Part shown: positions 16,584 to 24,180 of the stretch, piece after piece
Layout: each line of letters begins with the position of its first letter
How positions within the stretch are numbered: position 1 is the first letter of the stretch
Source: Larkinella punicea
Lineage (GTDB): Bacteria > Bacteroidota > Bacteroidia > Cytophagales > Spirosomataceae
Reading direction: 5' to 3'
Length of the DNA stretch: 64,000 nt
Assembly (NCBI RefSeq): GCF_003334855.1
Contig: NZ_QOWE01000020.1
Span: 62,001-126,000 of the forward strand
The notes under the pieces: generated by a model
Told to the model about the DNA's origin: nothing
Seen by the model: only the letters and a program-made list of their open reading frames with translations
Database searches by the model: none
Position numbers and translations under genes: made by a program

Positions 16584-17594
16584 ATGGCAACGATCCCACT
16601 CACTTTAGATGAAGAAATCCGGCAAATCGGTTACATCAGCCGTTCCACGCCGAAAGACAAAGACGTTTTAATGGACGAAATCCGGCGGATGAAGAAGGAG
16701 AAAAACGCCGTGATTCTGGCCCACTATTACGTTGACAGCGACATTCAGGACCTGGCCGACTACATCGGCGACAGCCTCGGGTTGTCGCAGCAGGCAGCCG
16801 CCACCGACGCCGAGATGATTGTGTTCTGCGGAGTGCATTTCATGGGCGAAACCGCCAAAATTCTGTCGCCCCACAAGAAAGTCGTCATTCCCGATATGAA
16901 CGCCGGTTGTTCGCTGGCCGACTCGGCCCCGGCCGATCAGTTTGCGGCTTTCAAGGCCCAACACCCGGATCATATTGTGATCAGTTACATCAACTGCTCG
17001 GCGGAAATCAAGGCCTTGTCGGACATCATCTGCACCTCGTCGAACGCGGTGAAGATTGTGGAAAGTCTGCCGAAAGACCAGAAAATTATCTTCGCGCCGG
17101 ATGCCAACCTGGGGCGGTTTGTGTCCAAAAAAACCGGTCGGAATATGGTGTTGTGGGATGGTGCCTGCATTGTCCACATCGATATTTCGCTGGAAAAACT
17201 GACGGCTTTGCGTCAGAAATACCCCGAAGCCAAGTTCATTGCCCACCCCGAATGCCAGGAACACATCCTGAGTCAGGCCGATTTTGTGGGTTCGACCACG
17301 GCCCTGCTGAAATACGTGAAGGATCAGCCCGACGAGGTGTTCATTGTCGGCACGGAAGCCGGTATTCTGCACAAGATGAAGCAATCGGTGCCGAACAAGA
17401 AAATCATTCCGGCTCCGGCCAGTGAAAACAATACCTGCGCCTGTTCGGAATGTCCGTACATGAAAATGAACACGCTCGAAAAGTTGTACAATACGTTGTA
17501 TTACGAAAAACCGGAGATTTTTGTGCCGGAAGACATTCGCGTGAAAGCCGAGGCATCGGTTTTGCGGATGCTGGAAATGAGTAAGGGATTGTAA
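16584..17594 (+). CDS. nadA: Quinolinate synthase
   Basis: NadA condenses iminoaspartate with dihydroxyacetone phosphate to quinolinate, using a [4Fe-4S] cluster, in the cytoplasm. The 336-residue length is usual. Cysteines typical of the cluster site are present: [14 protein letters not shown] near residue 92, a Cys in the middle ([21 protein letters not shown]), and the C-terminal [18 protein letters not shown] near 285. Other hallmarks are ILAHYYVD and MNAGCSLAD. It lies between the HEPN/MNT pair and the VapBC-like pair. Confidence 0.97.
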   Translation: MATIPLTLDEEIRQIGYISRSTPKDKDVLMDEIRRMKKEKNAVILAHYYVDSDIQDLADYIGDSLGLSQQAAATDAEMIVFCGVHFMGETAKILSPHKKVVIPDMNAGCSLADSAPADQFAAFKAQHPDHIVISYINCSAEIKALSDIICTSSNAVKIVESLPKDQKIIFAPDANLGRFVSKKTGRNMVLWDGACIVHIDISLEKLTALRQKYPEAKFIAHPECQEHILSQADFVGSTTALLKYVKDQPDEVFIVGTEAGILHKMKQSVPNKKIIPAPASENNTCACSECPYMKMNTLEKLYNTLYYEKPEIFVPEDIRVKAEASVLRMLEMSKGL

Positions 17595-17605
17595 ATTAAC
17601 CAGCT

Positions 17606-17830
17606 ATGAAAGACTTACTGGGAAAATATACACAGTTAAGCGACGAACATCAAAAAGAGGTGATTGATTTCGTTAACTTTTTACTGCAAAAGCAGGAAAA
17701 ACCAGTCCAGTTCAATATGGACGCTTACCGAAAGGAAATACAATCCGTGTCGGTTTGGTCAGATCAGGATCTTACTCCAATTTTGGAGGCTAAGGATCAA
17801 ATTGACAATTGGAAACCAAGCGAATGGTAA
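17606..17830 (+). CDS. Putative VapB-type antitoxin (DUF2281-like)
   Basis: A 74-residue acidic protein that begins 11 bases after nadA. The N-terminal half (KYTQLSDEHQKEVIDFVNFL) is a predicted helix pair like DUF2281 family antitoxins. The C-terminal half is short and polar, ending NWKPSEW, and would wrap onto the toxin. The assignment rests on size, on this weak resemblance and on the PIN-domain gene that overlaps its last bases. Confidence 0.75.
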   Translation: MKDLLGKYTQLSDEHQKEVIDFVNFLLQKQEKPVQFNMDAYRKEIQSVSVWSDQDLTPILEAKDQIDNWKPSEW

Positions 17831-18195
17831 TTGACACCAGCCTACTGATTGAGCATCTGCGCGCGACGGATAAAACTCAGACAACGTTAGCTACCCTACC
17901 ATCAGGAGTAGCTTTCTTTGTTTCTTCGATTACTATTTATGAATTATACTGTGGCGTCAAGCAGCCATCTCATGCAATCGATATTGAGCGATTGATCAAA
18001 CGAATAACCGAATTACCTTTTGATAAGTTGGTTGCTATACAAGCCGGATTGATATATTCTCAGTTAAAGAGAAAAAATAAAATGATCGGCACAGGAGATA
18101 TTCTGATTGCTGCAACTGCCCTCGTATATAACCAGCCTGTCAAAACATTAAATGTAAAAGATTTTTCAAGAATTGACGGATTGCATTTGCTTTAA
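17824..18195 (+). CDS. VapC-like PIN-domain ribonuclease toxin
   Basis: A 123-residue PIN-domain protein from the ATG at 17824; an in-frame ATG at 17809 would add five residues. The preferred start overlaps the antitoxin stop in the sequence ATGGTAA, a usual sign of translational coupling. Acidic active-site residues are visible: Asp in VIDTSLLIEHL, Glu in SSITIYELYCG, Asp in GTGDILIAATAL and Asp in NVKDFSRIDG. VapC toxins cut tRNA or rRNA until bound by VapB; that function is inferred from the family. nadB starts 5 bases downstream. Confidence 0.88.
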   Translation: MVIDTSLLIEHLRATDKTQTTLATLPSGVAFFVSSITIYELYCGVKQPSHAIDIERLIKRITELPFDKLVAIQAGLIYSQLKRKNKMIGTGDILIAATALVYNQPVKTLNVKDFSRIDGLHLL

Positions 18196-18200
18196 TTCCT

Positions 18201-19793
18201 ATGCCCCAACACTTCGATTTCCTTGTCATCGGCTCCGGAATTGCCGGACTGAGTTACGCTACCAAACTGGCGATTCATTTTGAAGAAACCGGCCAGCCCG
18301 TCCGGATTGCCGTCATTACCAAAGTCCGGGCCGACGAGACCAACACCAAGTATGCCCAGGGTGGCATTGCCGCCGTGTGGGCCGAGGAGGATTCGTTCGA
18401 GAAACACATCGAGGATACGATGATTGCGGGCGACTTTCTGAGCAAACGTGAGGTGGTCGAAATCGTGGTGCGCGAAGCCCCCGAGCGGATTCGTGAGCTG
18501 ATCGACTACGGCACCCGGTTTGACAAGGAAGATGACGGCGACTACGACCTCGCCCGCGAAGGCGGCCACTCCGACCACCGGATTCTGCACTTCAAAGACA
18601 TCACCGGAGCCGAAATCGAGCGGGCGTTGCTGGAAAAAACCCAGTCGCTGCCGTCCATTGAGATTTTCACGCATTACTACGCTGTCGATCTCATCACGCG
18701 TCACCACCTCGGCGAAACCGTCCACCGGTATGACAACGACAACCGCTGTTTCGGGGCTTACGTGCTGAATACGCACACCGGTCAGGTCGAAATGTTTCTG
18801 GCGAAAACCACGCTGCTGGCCACGGGCGGAATTGGCAACGTTTACCAAAGCACCACCAACCCGACCATTGCCACGGGCGACGGCATTGCGATGGCCTACC
18901 GCGCCAAATCGATCTGCAAGGACATGGAATTCATCCAGTTCCACCCGACGGCTTTGTATGAACCGGGCAAAAAACCGAGTTTCCTGATTTCCGAAGCCGT
19001 ACGCGGTTTTGGCGGTATTCTGAAAACGATCAAGGGCGAGACGTTCATGGAACACTACGATGAGCGTCTGTCGCTGGCTCCGCGCGACATTGTGGCCCGC
19101 GCCATCGACTCCGAAATGAAGAAATCCGGTGATCCGCATGTTTATCTGGACGTGACGCACTGCGATTTCGAGAAATTTGTCGAGCATTTTCCCAACATTA
19201 CAGCCTATTGCCAGGATAATCTGGGCATCGACATCCGTAAAGATTACATTCCCGTCGTTCCGGCGCAGCATTACCTCTGCGGAGGCATCAAGGTGAACGA
19301 ATACGGCCAGACGAATATCAATTTCCTATATGCCGCCGGAGAATGTTCCTGCACCGGTTTGCACGGAGCCAACCGATTGGCTTCCAACTCCTTACTCGAA
19401 GCGGTGGTTTTCGGCCATCGGGCGTATCAGAAAACCGTCGAAAACTTCAACGAAGCCGCCATTCCGGATAATCTGCCGGAGTGGAACGATGCCGGAACGA
19501 CGCACCCGGAAGAACTCGTGCTGGTGACGGAAATGCAGCGCGAACTGGAGTCGATTATGTCGAACTACGTCGGGATTGTTCGCACCAACCGGCGGATGAA
19601 ACGGGCGATGGACCGGCTGGAACTAATTTATCTCGAACACGAAGAACTTTACCGGCAGTCGAAAGTCTCGAACCGGATCTGCGAACTGCGGAACATGATT
19701 GAAGTGGCGTATCTGATCATCAAAGCCGCGATGGCCCGGCACGACAACCGGGGACTGCATTTTAATCAGGATATCGAGAAAGAAAACGCTTAG
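18201..19793 (+). CDS. nadB: L-aspartate oxidase
   Basis: A flavoenzyme that oxidises L-aspartate to iminoaspartate, the first step of de novo NAD synthesis; its product feeds NadA. The 530-residue protein has the FAD-binding DFLVIGSGIAGLSYATKLA at the N terminus, KYAQGGIAAVW near residue 50, the catalytic-region EGGHSDHRILHFKD near 120, a second nucleotide-binding part LATGGIGNVY near 210 and ECSCTGLHGANRLASNSLLE near 385. It completes the nadC-nadA-nadB set. Its stop overlaps the end of a convergent gene by 4 bases, leaving no room for a terminator between them. Confidence 0.97.
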   Translation: MPQHFDFLVIGSGIAGLSYATKLAIHFEETGQPVRIAVITKVRADETNTKYAQGGIAAVWAEEDSFEKHIEDTMIAGDFLSKREVVEIVVREAPERIRELIDYGTRFDKEDDGDYDLAREGGHSDHRILHFKDITGAEIERALLEKTQSLPSIEIFTHYYAVDLITRHHLGETVHRYDNDNRCFGAYVLNTHTGQVEMFLAKTTLLATGGIGNVYQSTTNPTIATGDGIAMAYRAKSICKDMEFIQFHPTALYEPGKKPSFLISEAVRGFGGILKTIKGETFMEHYDERLSLAPRDIVARAIDSEMKKSGDPHVYLDVTHCDFEKFVEHFPNITAYCQDNLGIDIRKDYIPVVPAQHYLCGGIKVNEYGQTNINFLYAAGECSCTGLHGANRLASNSLLEAVVFGHRAYQKTVENFNEAAIPDNLPEWNDAGTTHPEELVLVTEMQRELESIMSNYVGIVRTNRRMKRAMDRLELIYLEHEELYRQSKVSNRICELRNMIEVAYLIIKAAMARHDNRGLHFNQDIEKENA

Positions 19794-21031
19794 ACGTCGA
19801 CCTCGCCGGTTTCGGCTTCCGGTTCGGCGTTGGAGGGGTGACCGTGCAGCACTTCGAGCAGTTCCTTGACCTGATAAATCGACTTGTTGTAGCGGTTACC
19901 CAGCAGAATGATCACAAAATCGTCTTTCGGGCTGAACCAGAACAGGCTGTTGTACCCTTTCCACCAGCCGGTGTGGTAAATATATTCCGCCTGGTTCTGG
20001 TTGTTGACATACATCCGAAAACCGTATCCGTAATTCTTCGTGCCTTTGCGCTCGAAACTGCGGGGCAAAAAAGCTTCGGCCAACAGGGATTTTCGCATCA
20101 GACAGTCGCCGTTGAGGGCGCGATACCACTTGAACAGATCGCCAACGGTCGAGTATATTCCCTTGTCGCCCACCACATTGTCGTAATAATCCTTCGGAAT
20201 CCGGCGGTTCCACTGGTAGCCTGCCGTGCGAAACTGGTTGATGGAGTCGTTGCGGGTGGTGGCTACCCAGGTATTCTTCATGCCCAGCGGCTCGAAGATG
20301 TTTTTCTTGGCAAACTGATCGAACGACATCCCCGTAATTTTCTCAATAATAGCCGCCAGTACGCAGTAGTTGGTATTGCTGTAGCTGAACGTGCGGCCCG
20401 GAATGTTGTAACGCTGGGGCGTAGGATGCACATTGGCGAACCAGTACATGATCTCGGAATTGGTCGGATACGGTTTTTCGAACTTGTAAAAATTCGTCCG
20501 CATGCTGTCTTCAAAAGCGTAGGCATAGTTGGGCAAACCGCTCCGGTGCGACAGCAGGTTTTCGACTGAAATACCGTGGTAGGGAAAATCCGGAAAGAAT
20601 TTTTGAATCGTGTCGTTCAACTTCAGCTTACCGGCTTCGATCAGTTTGAGCGTGGCCACCGCCGTGAAAGTTTTGGAAAGCGACGCCAGTTGAAATTTGG
20701 AGTTTTCGTTGAGCGAGTCGCGGGAAGAGCTTTCGAAATGGGCCAGTCCAAACGTATTTTTGTAAAGAATAACGCCTTTTTGCGCAATCAAGACGTTGCC
20801 GTTGAAACCCGCCCGCACCTTGCCGCGGATGATGGCTTCGATCTTTTCAATTTTTGCATCGGCCCCGATTTGCTGCCGGATGGCACGCTCCTCCGCCGAA
20901 CTCAGGGTCTGTTCCTCGGCGCAATTATGCATGGCATTCGCCGAACGCTTCAACTTTTTCTCTTCACTCGAATCGCACCCGACGATCATACAAATGGCAA
21001 TAATTCCCGCCCAAATTCCCGAAACTCTCAT
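19790..21031 (-). CDS. Serine hydrolase lipoprotein (beta-lactamase/class C family)
   Basis: A 413-residue lipoprotein. The start at 21031 is preferred because it gives MRVSGIWAGIIAICMIVGC, a signal peptide ending in a lipobox. The open frame extends to 21220, but those codons overlap a palindromic repeat. The enzyme domain has the three class C/DD-peptidase motifs: Ser-X-X-Lys in LASLSKTF, Tyr-X-Asn in FSYSNTNY and HTG in YHTGWWKG. Such proteins are esterases, DD-carboxypeptidases or peptidases acting on the outer face of a membrane; the substrate is not evident. Confidence 0.88.
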   Translation of the reverse strand: MRVSGIWAGIIAICMIVGCDSSEEKKLKRSANAMHNCAEEQTLSSAEERAIRQQIGADAKIEKIEAIIRGKVRAGFNGNVLIAQKGVILYKNTFGLAHFESSSRDSLNENSKFQLASLSKTFTAVATLKLIEAGKLKLNDTIQKFFPDFPYHGISVENLLSHRSGLPNYAYAFEDSMRTNFYKFEKPYPTNSEIMYWFANVHPTPQRYNIPGRTFSYSNTNYCVLAAIIEKITGMSFDQFAKKNIFEPLGMKNTWVATTRNDSINQFRTAGYQWNRRIPKDYYDNVVGDKGIYSTVGDLFKWYRALNGDCLMRKSLLAEAFLPRSFERKGTKNYGYGFRMYVNNQNQAEYIYHTGWWKGYNSLFWFSPKDDFVIILLGNRYNKSIYQVKELLEVLHGHPSNAEPEAETGEVDV

Positions 21032-21153
21032 TCCATTACGTTGATATGCACTGACGCGCCCCTGAACTGTTTTTTGCACTGAATAAAGCAAAAATACATT
21101 TTTTATGCCGAGATCGGAGGGCTTTTTTATCGTACCGTCCGCGAAAGTGTTGG

Positions 21154-21243
21154 GATGGGAACACGGATTCAACGGATGGATCGGATCAAAACGGATTTTA
21201 ATCGGTGTTAATCCGTTCAATCCGCCTAATCCGCGTTCCCATC
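21154..21243. repeat. Dispersed palindromic repeat, family A, copy 1
   Basis: An imperfect palindrome of about 90 bases. The outer arms GATGGGAACACGGATT and AATCCGCGTTCCCATC differ at one base, and the inner part is built from repeated CGGATT/AATCCG words. It ends at the stop codon of the symporter gene (21242). A closely similar element follows nuoM at 43831-43918. Confidence 0.75.
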
Positions 21244-22516
21244 AGTATTTGTAATCCGTCAGCTCTTCTTTTTCCATTTTACCGAAGGCTTTCTGCATTT
21301 TGGTCCGGTCAAATTCTTTCTCATTATTGGCAATAAAGATCGTGGCAACCGTATTGCCGATGATGTTGGTAATGGAACGGGCTTCCGACATAAACCGGTC
21401 GACGCCCAGCAGCAACGCCAGCCCTTCGACCGGGATCACCCGAACCGCTGCCAGGGTAGAAGCCAGCACGATAAAACCGCTGCCCGTCACGCCCGCAGCG
21501 CCTTTCGACGTAATCATCAGAATACCGATGATGGTCAGTTCCTGCCCAAGCGTCAGATCCACACTGAACACCTGCGCCAGAAAAATGGTCGCCATCGACA
21601 GGTAGATGGTCGTGCCGTCCAGATTGAACGAGTAGCCCGCCGGAATCACCAGCCCCACCACCGACCGCGAACAGCCCATGTTTTCGAGTTTATCCATCAC
21701 CTGCGGCAAGGCCGACTCCGACGACGACGTCCCGAAAACGATCAGCAACTCTTCCTTGATGTATTTCAAAACGCTCCACAAACTGACACGGTAATAGCGA
21801 AGAATCAGGTTCAGAATCACAAAAATGAACAGGAACATCGTCAGATAAACCGTCCCCATCAGTTTAGCCAGCGGCAGCAGCGTGGCCAGTCCGAATTTAC
21901 CGATGGTATACGCCATACCGCCCAGCGCGCCCAGCGGAGCCAGCGTCATGACCACGTTCAGGATATTGAAAAACACCCGCGACAGCTTTTCGAACGTTAC
22001 AATCAGCGAATGACCCCGCTCGCCCATGCGCGTCAGCCCGATGCCGAAAAACACGGAAAAAACCAGTACTTGCAAAATTTCACCCTCGGCAAAGGCTTTG
22101 ATGGCGTTGTCGGGAACGATGTGCATGAAAAACTTGACCCAGTCCAGGTCTTTTCCCTGCGACGCATACGCCGAAATATCACCGCCCTGCACCGAAGACG
22201 CATCCACCCCGGCCCCCGGTTTCACCCAGTTCGCAATGACGATCCCGATCACGAGCGCAACGGTTGTCACGATTTCAAAATACAGAAGCGCCTTCCCCCC
22301 TACCCGACCCACCTTCTTTAAATCACCCATATTGCTGATTCCCAACACGATGGTCAGAAAGATAATGGGTGCAATCACCATCTTGATCAGATTGATGAAC
22401 AGGTCACCCAGCGGTTTGAGTTTAGCCGCCGTAGTGGGAAAAAAGTGACCGATCAGAATCCCGAGCGTAATGGCGACCAGAACGCGAAAGGTCAGGTTGT
22501 TTAGAAGTTTGCGCAC
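21242..22516 (-). CDS. Dicarboxylate/amino acid:cation symporter (DAACS family)
   Basis: A 424-residue inner-membrane protein of the GltP/DctA family, which imports glutamate, aspartate or C4-dicarboxylates with protons or sodium. Family signatures are the Ser-rich re-entrant loop FGTSSSESALPQ near residue 265, SFNLDGTTIYLS near 295, KGAAGVTGSGFIVLA near 345 and DRFMSEARSITNIIGN near 380. These give a confident family call but do not separate glutamate from dicarboxylate transport. A palindromic repeat overlaps its stop codon and probably shapes the 3' end of the mRNA. Confidence 0.93.
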   Translation of the reverse strand: MRKLLNNLTFRVLVAITLGILIGHFFPTTAAKLKPLGDLFINLIKMVIAPIIFLTIVLGISNMGDLKKVGRVGGKALLYFEIVTTVALVIGIVIANWVKPGAGVDASSVQGGDISAYASQGKDLDWVKFFMHIVPDNAIKAFAEGEILQVLVFSVFFGIGLTRMGERGHSLIVTFEKLSRVFFNILNVVMTLAPLGALGGMAYTIGKFGLATLLPLAKLMGTVYLTMFLFIFVILNLILRYYRVSLWSVLKYIKEELLIVFGTSSSESALPQVMDKLENMGCSRSVVGLVIPAGYSFNLDGTTIYLSMATIFLAQVFSVDLTLGQELTIIGILMITSKGAAGVTGSGFIVLASTLAAVRVIPVEGLALLLGVDRFMSEARSITNIIGNTVATIFIANNEKEFDRTKMQKAFGKMEKEELTDYKY

Positions 22517-22550
22517 GGCAGGGTAGGTTTATAAAATGGTTGGGGGAGGG

Positions 22551-22581
22551 AACCTGTTAGGTTTTAAAAACCTAACAGGTT
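22551..22581. terminator. 31-base palindrome, probable two-way terminator
   Basis: AACCTGTTAGGTTTT (22551-22565) and its exact complement (22567-22581) are separated by one base. It lies 16 bases beyond the stop of the tesA-like gene (22597) and 35 bases before the symporter start at 22516. It probably ends the esterase transcript. Confidence 0.6.
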
Positions 22582-22596
22582 TGTAGATTCATTCTC

Positions 22597-23316
22597 TCAC
22601 AAGGATTGTTTCTGAAGCACCGGTTCCAGCACTTTCCAGACGTTTTCGGCCACGATTTTATGACCTTCTGCCGTAGGATGAATACCGTCAGATTGATTCA
22701 ATTTCCGGATTCCACCCACATTTTCGAGCAGAAACGGAATCAGCGCAGCCTTGTTTTTAGCGGAAATTTCCGTAAAAATCCGGTAAAATTGCTCGCCGTA
22801 ATCGGGTCCGAGATTCGGCGGAATACGCATCCCGGCAATCACGATTTGGGCCTGCGGGCTTTTCAGCCGAACGGTATCGATGATGGCCTGTAAATTTTTG
22901 CGCGAATCCGCCAGCGGAATACCGCGCAGCCCGTCGTTGGCTCCCAGTTCCAACACAAATACATCGACCGGTTTTCGCAACACCCAACTGATGCGGCTTT
23001 TACCACCCGCCGTTGTCTCACCACTCACACCAGCGTTAATAACCTGATAGTCATAGCCTGCCGCTTTGGCTTTTTCGCCAACCAGGGCCGGAAAGGCTTC
23101 CGCCGGGTCCAGACCGTAGCCTGCCGTCAGGCTGTTCCCGAAGAACAAAATCGTTTTCTTCTGACTTTCTGCCGGTTTGGTGCTGTCAGCCGCAGCCGGT
23201 TTTTCTTCCTGCGTCTGGCTGGTTTCGGTTTTGGAATTACAGCCCACCAACGACGCCAGCAACGACAAACCGGCTATCCAGACCTTGTAATTCGGTATGG
23301 TTTTCAATAAATTCAT
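22597..23316 (-). CDS. TesA-like GDSL/SGNH hydrolase lipoprotein (arylesterase)
   Basis: A 239-residue protein with a lipobox (LLASLVGC) near residue 25, then a linker rich in Glu, Thr and Lys, and an SGNH hydrolase domain. Block I is FFGNSLTAGYGL with the catalytic Ser, block III is LELGANDGLRG with the Asn, and block V is DGIHPTAEGHKIV with the Asp-His pair. It is like TesA/ArylE esterases, which hydrolyse acyl-CoA or phospholipid esters in the envelope. It is divergent from an ABC ATPase-permease pair, the same order as tesA-ybbA-ybbP in enterobacteria. Confidence 0.9.
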   Translation of the reverse strand: MNLLKTIPNYKVWIAGLSLLASLVGCNSKTETSQTQEEKPAAADSTKPAESQKKTILFFGNSLTAGYGLDPAEAFPALVGEKAKAAGYDYQVINAGVSGETTAGGKSRISWVLRKPVDVFVLELGANDGLRGIPLADSRKNLQAIIDTVRLKSPQAQIVIAGMRIPPNLGPDYGEQFYRIFTEISAKNKAALIPFLLENVGGIRKLNQSDGIHPTAEGHKIVAENVWKVLEPVLQKQSL

Positions 23317-23358
23317 TGTTTACGCAATTTTCAGGATGAAGTTTCAGCCGATTACCAA

Positions 23359-23366
23359 CAAAAATA
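23359..23366 (-). promoter_or_regulatory. Promoter -7 element for the TesA-like gene
   Basis: On the minus strand this reads TATTTTTG, an exact match to TAnnTTTG, 43 bases upstream of the start codon at 23316. No TTG at the expected -33 distance was found, so support is moderate. Confidence 0.4.
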
Positions 23367-23481
23367 AGGGTAATTTATCCATTTAGACCCATTTCTTGCC
23401 CTTTATCAAATATTCCGTCCCTTGCGGTGAATAAAACGGCAACGAATTGGTTATCTAAGCATTCCGTTAAGCTACTGACTT

Positions 23482-24180
23482 ATGAGTATTCTGCGTGCCG
23501 AGAATCTGACAAAAACCTACCAGAGCGGAGGTCGAACGTTAACCGTTCTGAATTCCGTGAGTTTCGAAATCCAGCCCGGTGATACCTTTTCCATTGTTGG
23601 CCCATCGGGCAGCGGTAAAACCACCCTCCTCGGCTTGTGTGCCGGTCTGGACCGGGCCTCTTCGGGTAGCATCTATCTGAATAACATCAAATTAGACACC
23701 CTCAGCGAAGACGAACGCGCTGCTGTTCGCAACCAATACGTCGGTTTTATTTTCCAGAATTTTCAGTTGCTGCCCACGCTGACGGCCCTCGAAAACGTCA
23801 TGGTTCCGCTGGAATTGCGGGGGGAGAAACGGGTGGGTAAAACCGCTCAGGATCTCCTGGAACGGGTGGGTTTGGGCCAGCGCGGTCATCACTACCCAAC
23901 CCAACTGTCGGGGGGTGAACAGCAGCGGGTTTCGCTGGCGCGGGCCTTTGCCAACCGCCCCAAAATCTTGTTTGCCGATGAGCCAACCGGCAATCTGGAC
24001 ACCGACACCAGCGCCACGGTGGTCGACCTAATTTTCGAACTCAACCGCGAAGCCGGAACGACTTTGGTCCTGGTGACACACGACCTCGAACTGGCCTCCC
24101 GCACCCAGCGCATCATCCGCATCAAAGGCGGCAATCTGGTGTCAGATACATTAACCGGAAACCGCATCGCTACCAACTGA
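23482..24180 (+). CDS. YbbA/LolD-like ABC transporter ATP-binding protein
   Basis: A 232-residue ABC ATPase. Walker A is GPSGSGKTT near residue 38, the signature is QLSGGEQQR near 140, Walker B is ILFADEPTGNLD near 160, and the switch His is in LVTHDLE near 193. It belongs to the MacB/LolD type that powers FtsX-fold permeases. The permease gene starts in the sequence TGATG at its stop codon, so the two are translationally coupled. Confidence 0.93.
   Translation: MSILRAENLTKTYQSGGRTLTVLNSVSFEIQPGDTFSIVGPSGSGKTTLLGLCAGLDRASSGSIYLNNIKLDTLSEDERAAVRNQYVGFIFQNFQLLPTLTALENVMVPLELRGEKRVGKTAQDLLERVGLGQRGHHYPTQLSGGEQQRVSLARAFANRPKILFADEPTGNLDTDTSATVVDLIFELNREAGTTLVLVTHDLELASRTQRIIRIKGGNLVSDTLTGNRIATN

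Noticed and set aside
18192-19271. A 359-codon open frame on the minus strand across nadB.
   Set aside because: It is antisense to an unmistakable nadB. Long antisense frames are expected here from GC-rich codon use, and its translation has no recognisable domain.
21032-21220. N-terminal extension of the serine hydrolase.
   Set aside because: The extra 63 residues overlap palindromic repeat A and would place the lipobox far from the N terminus.
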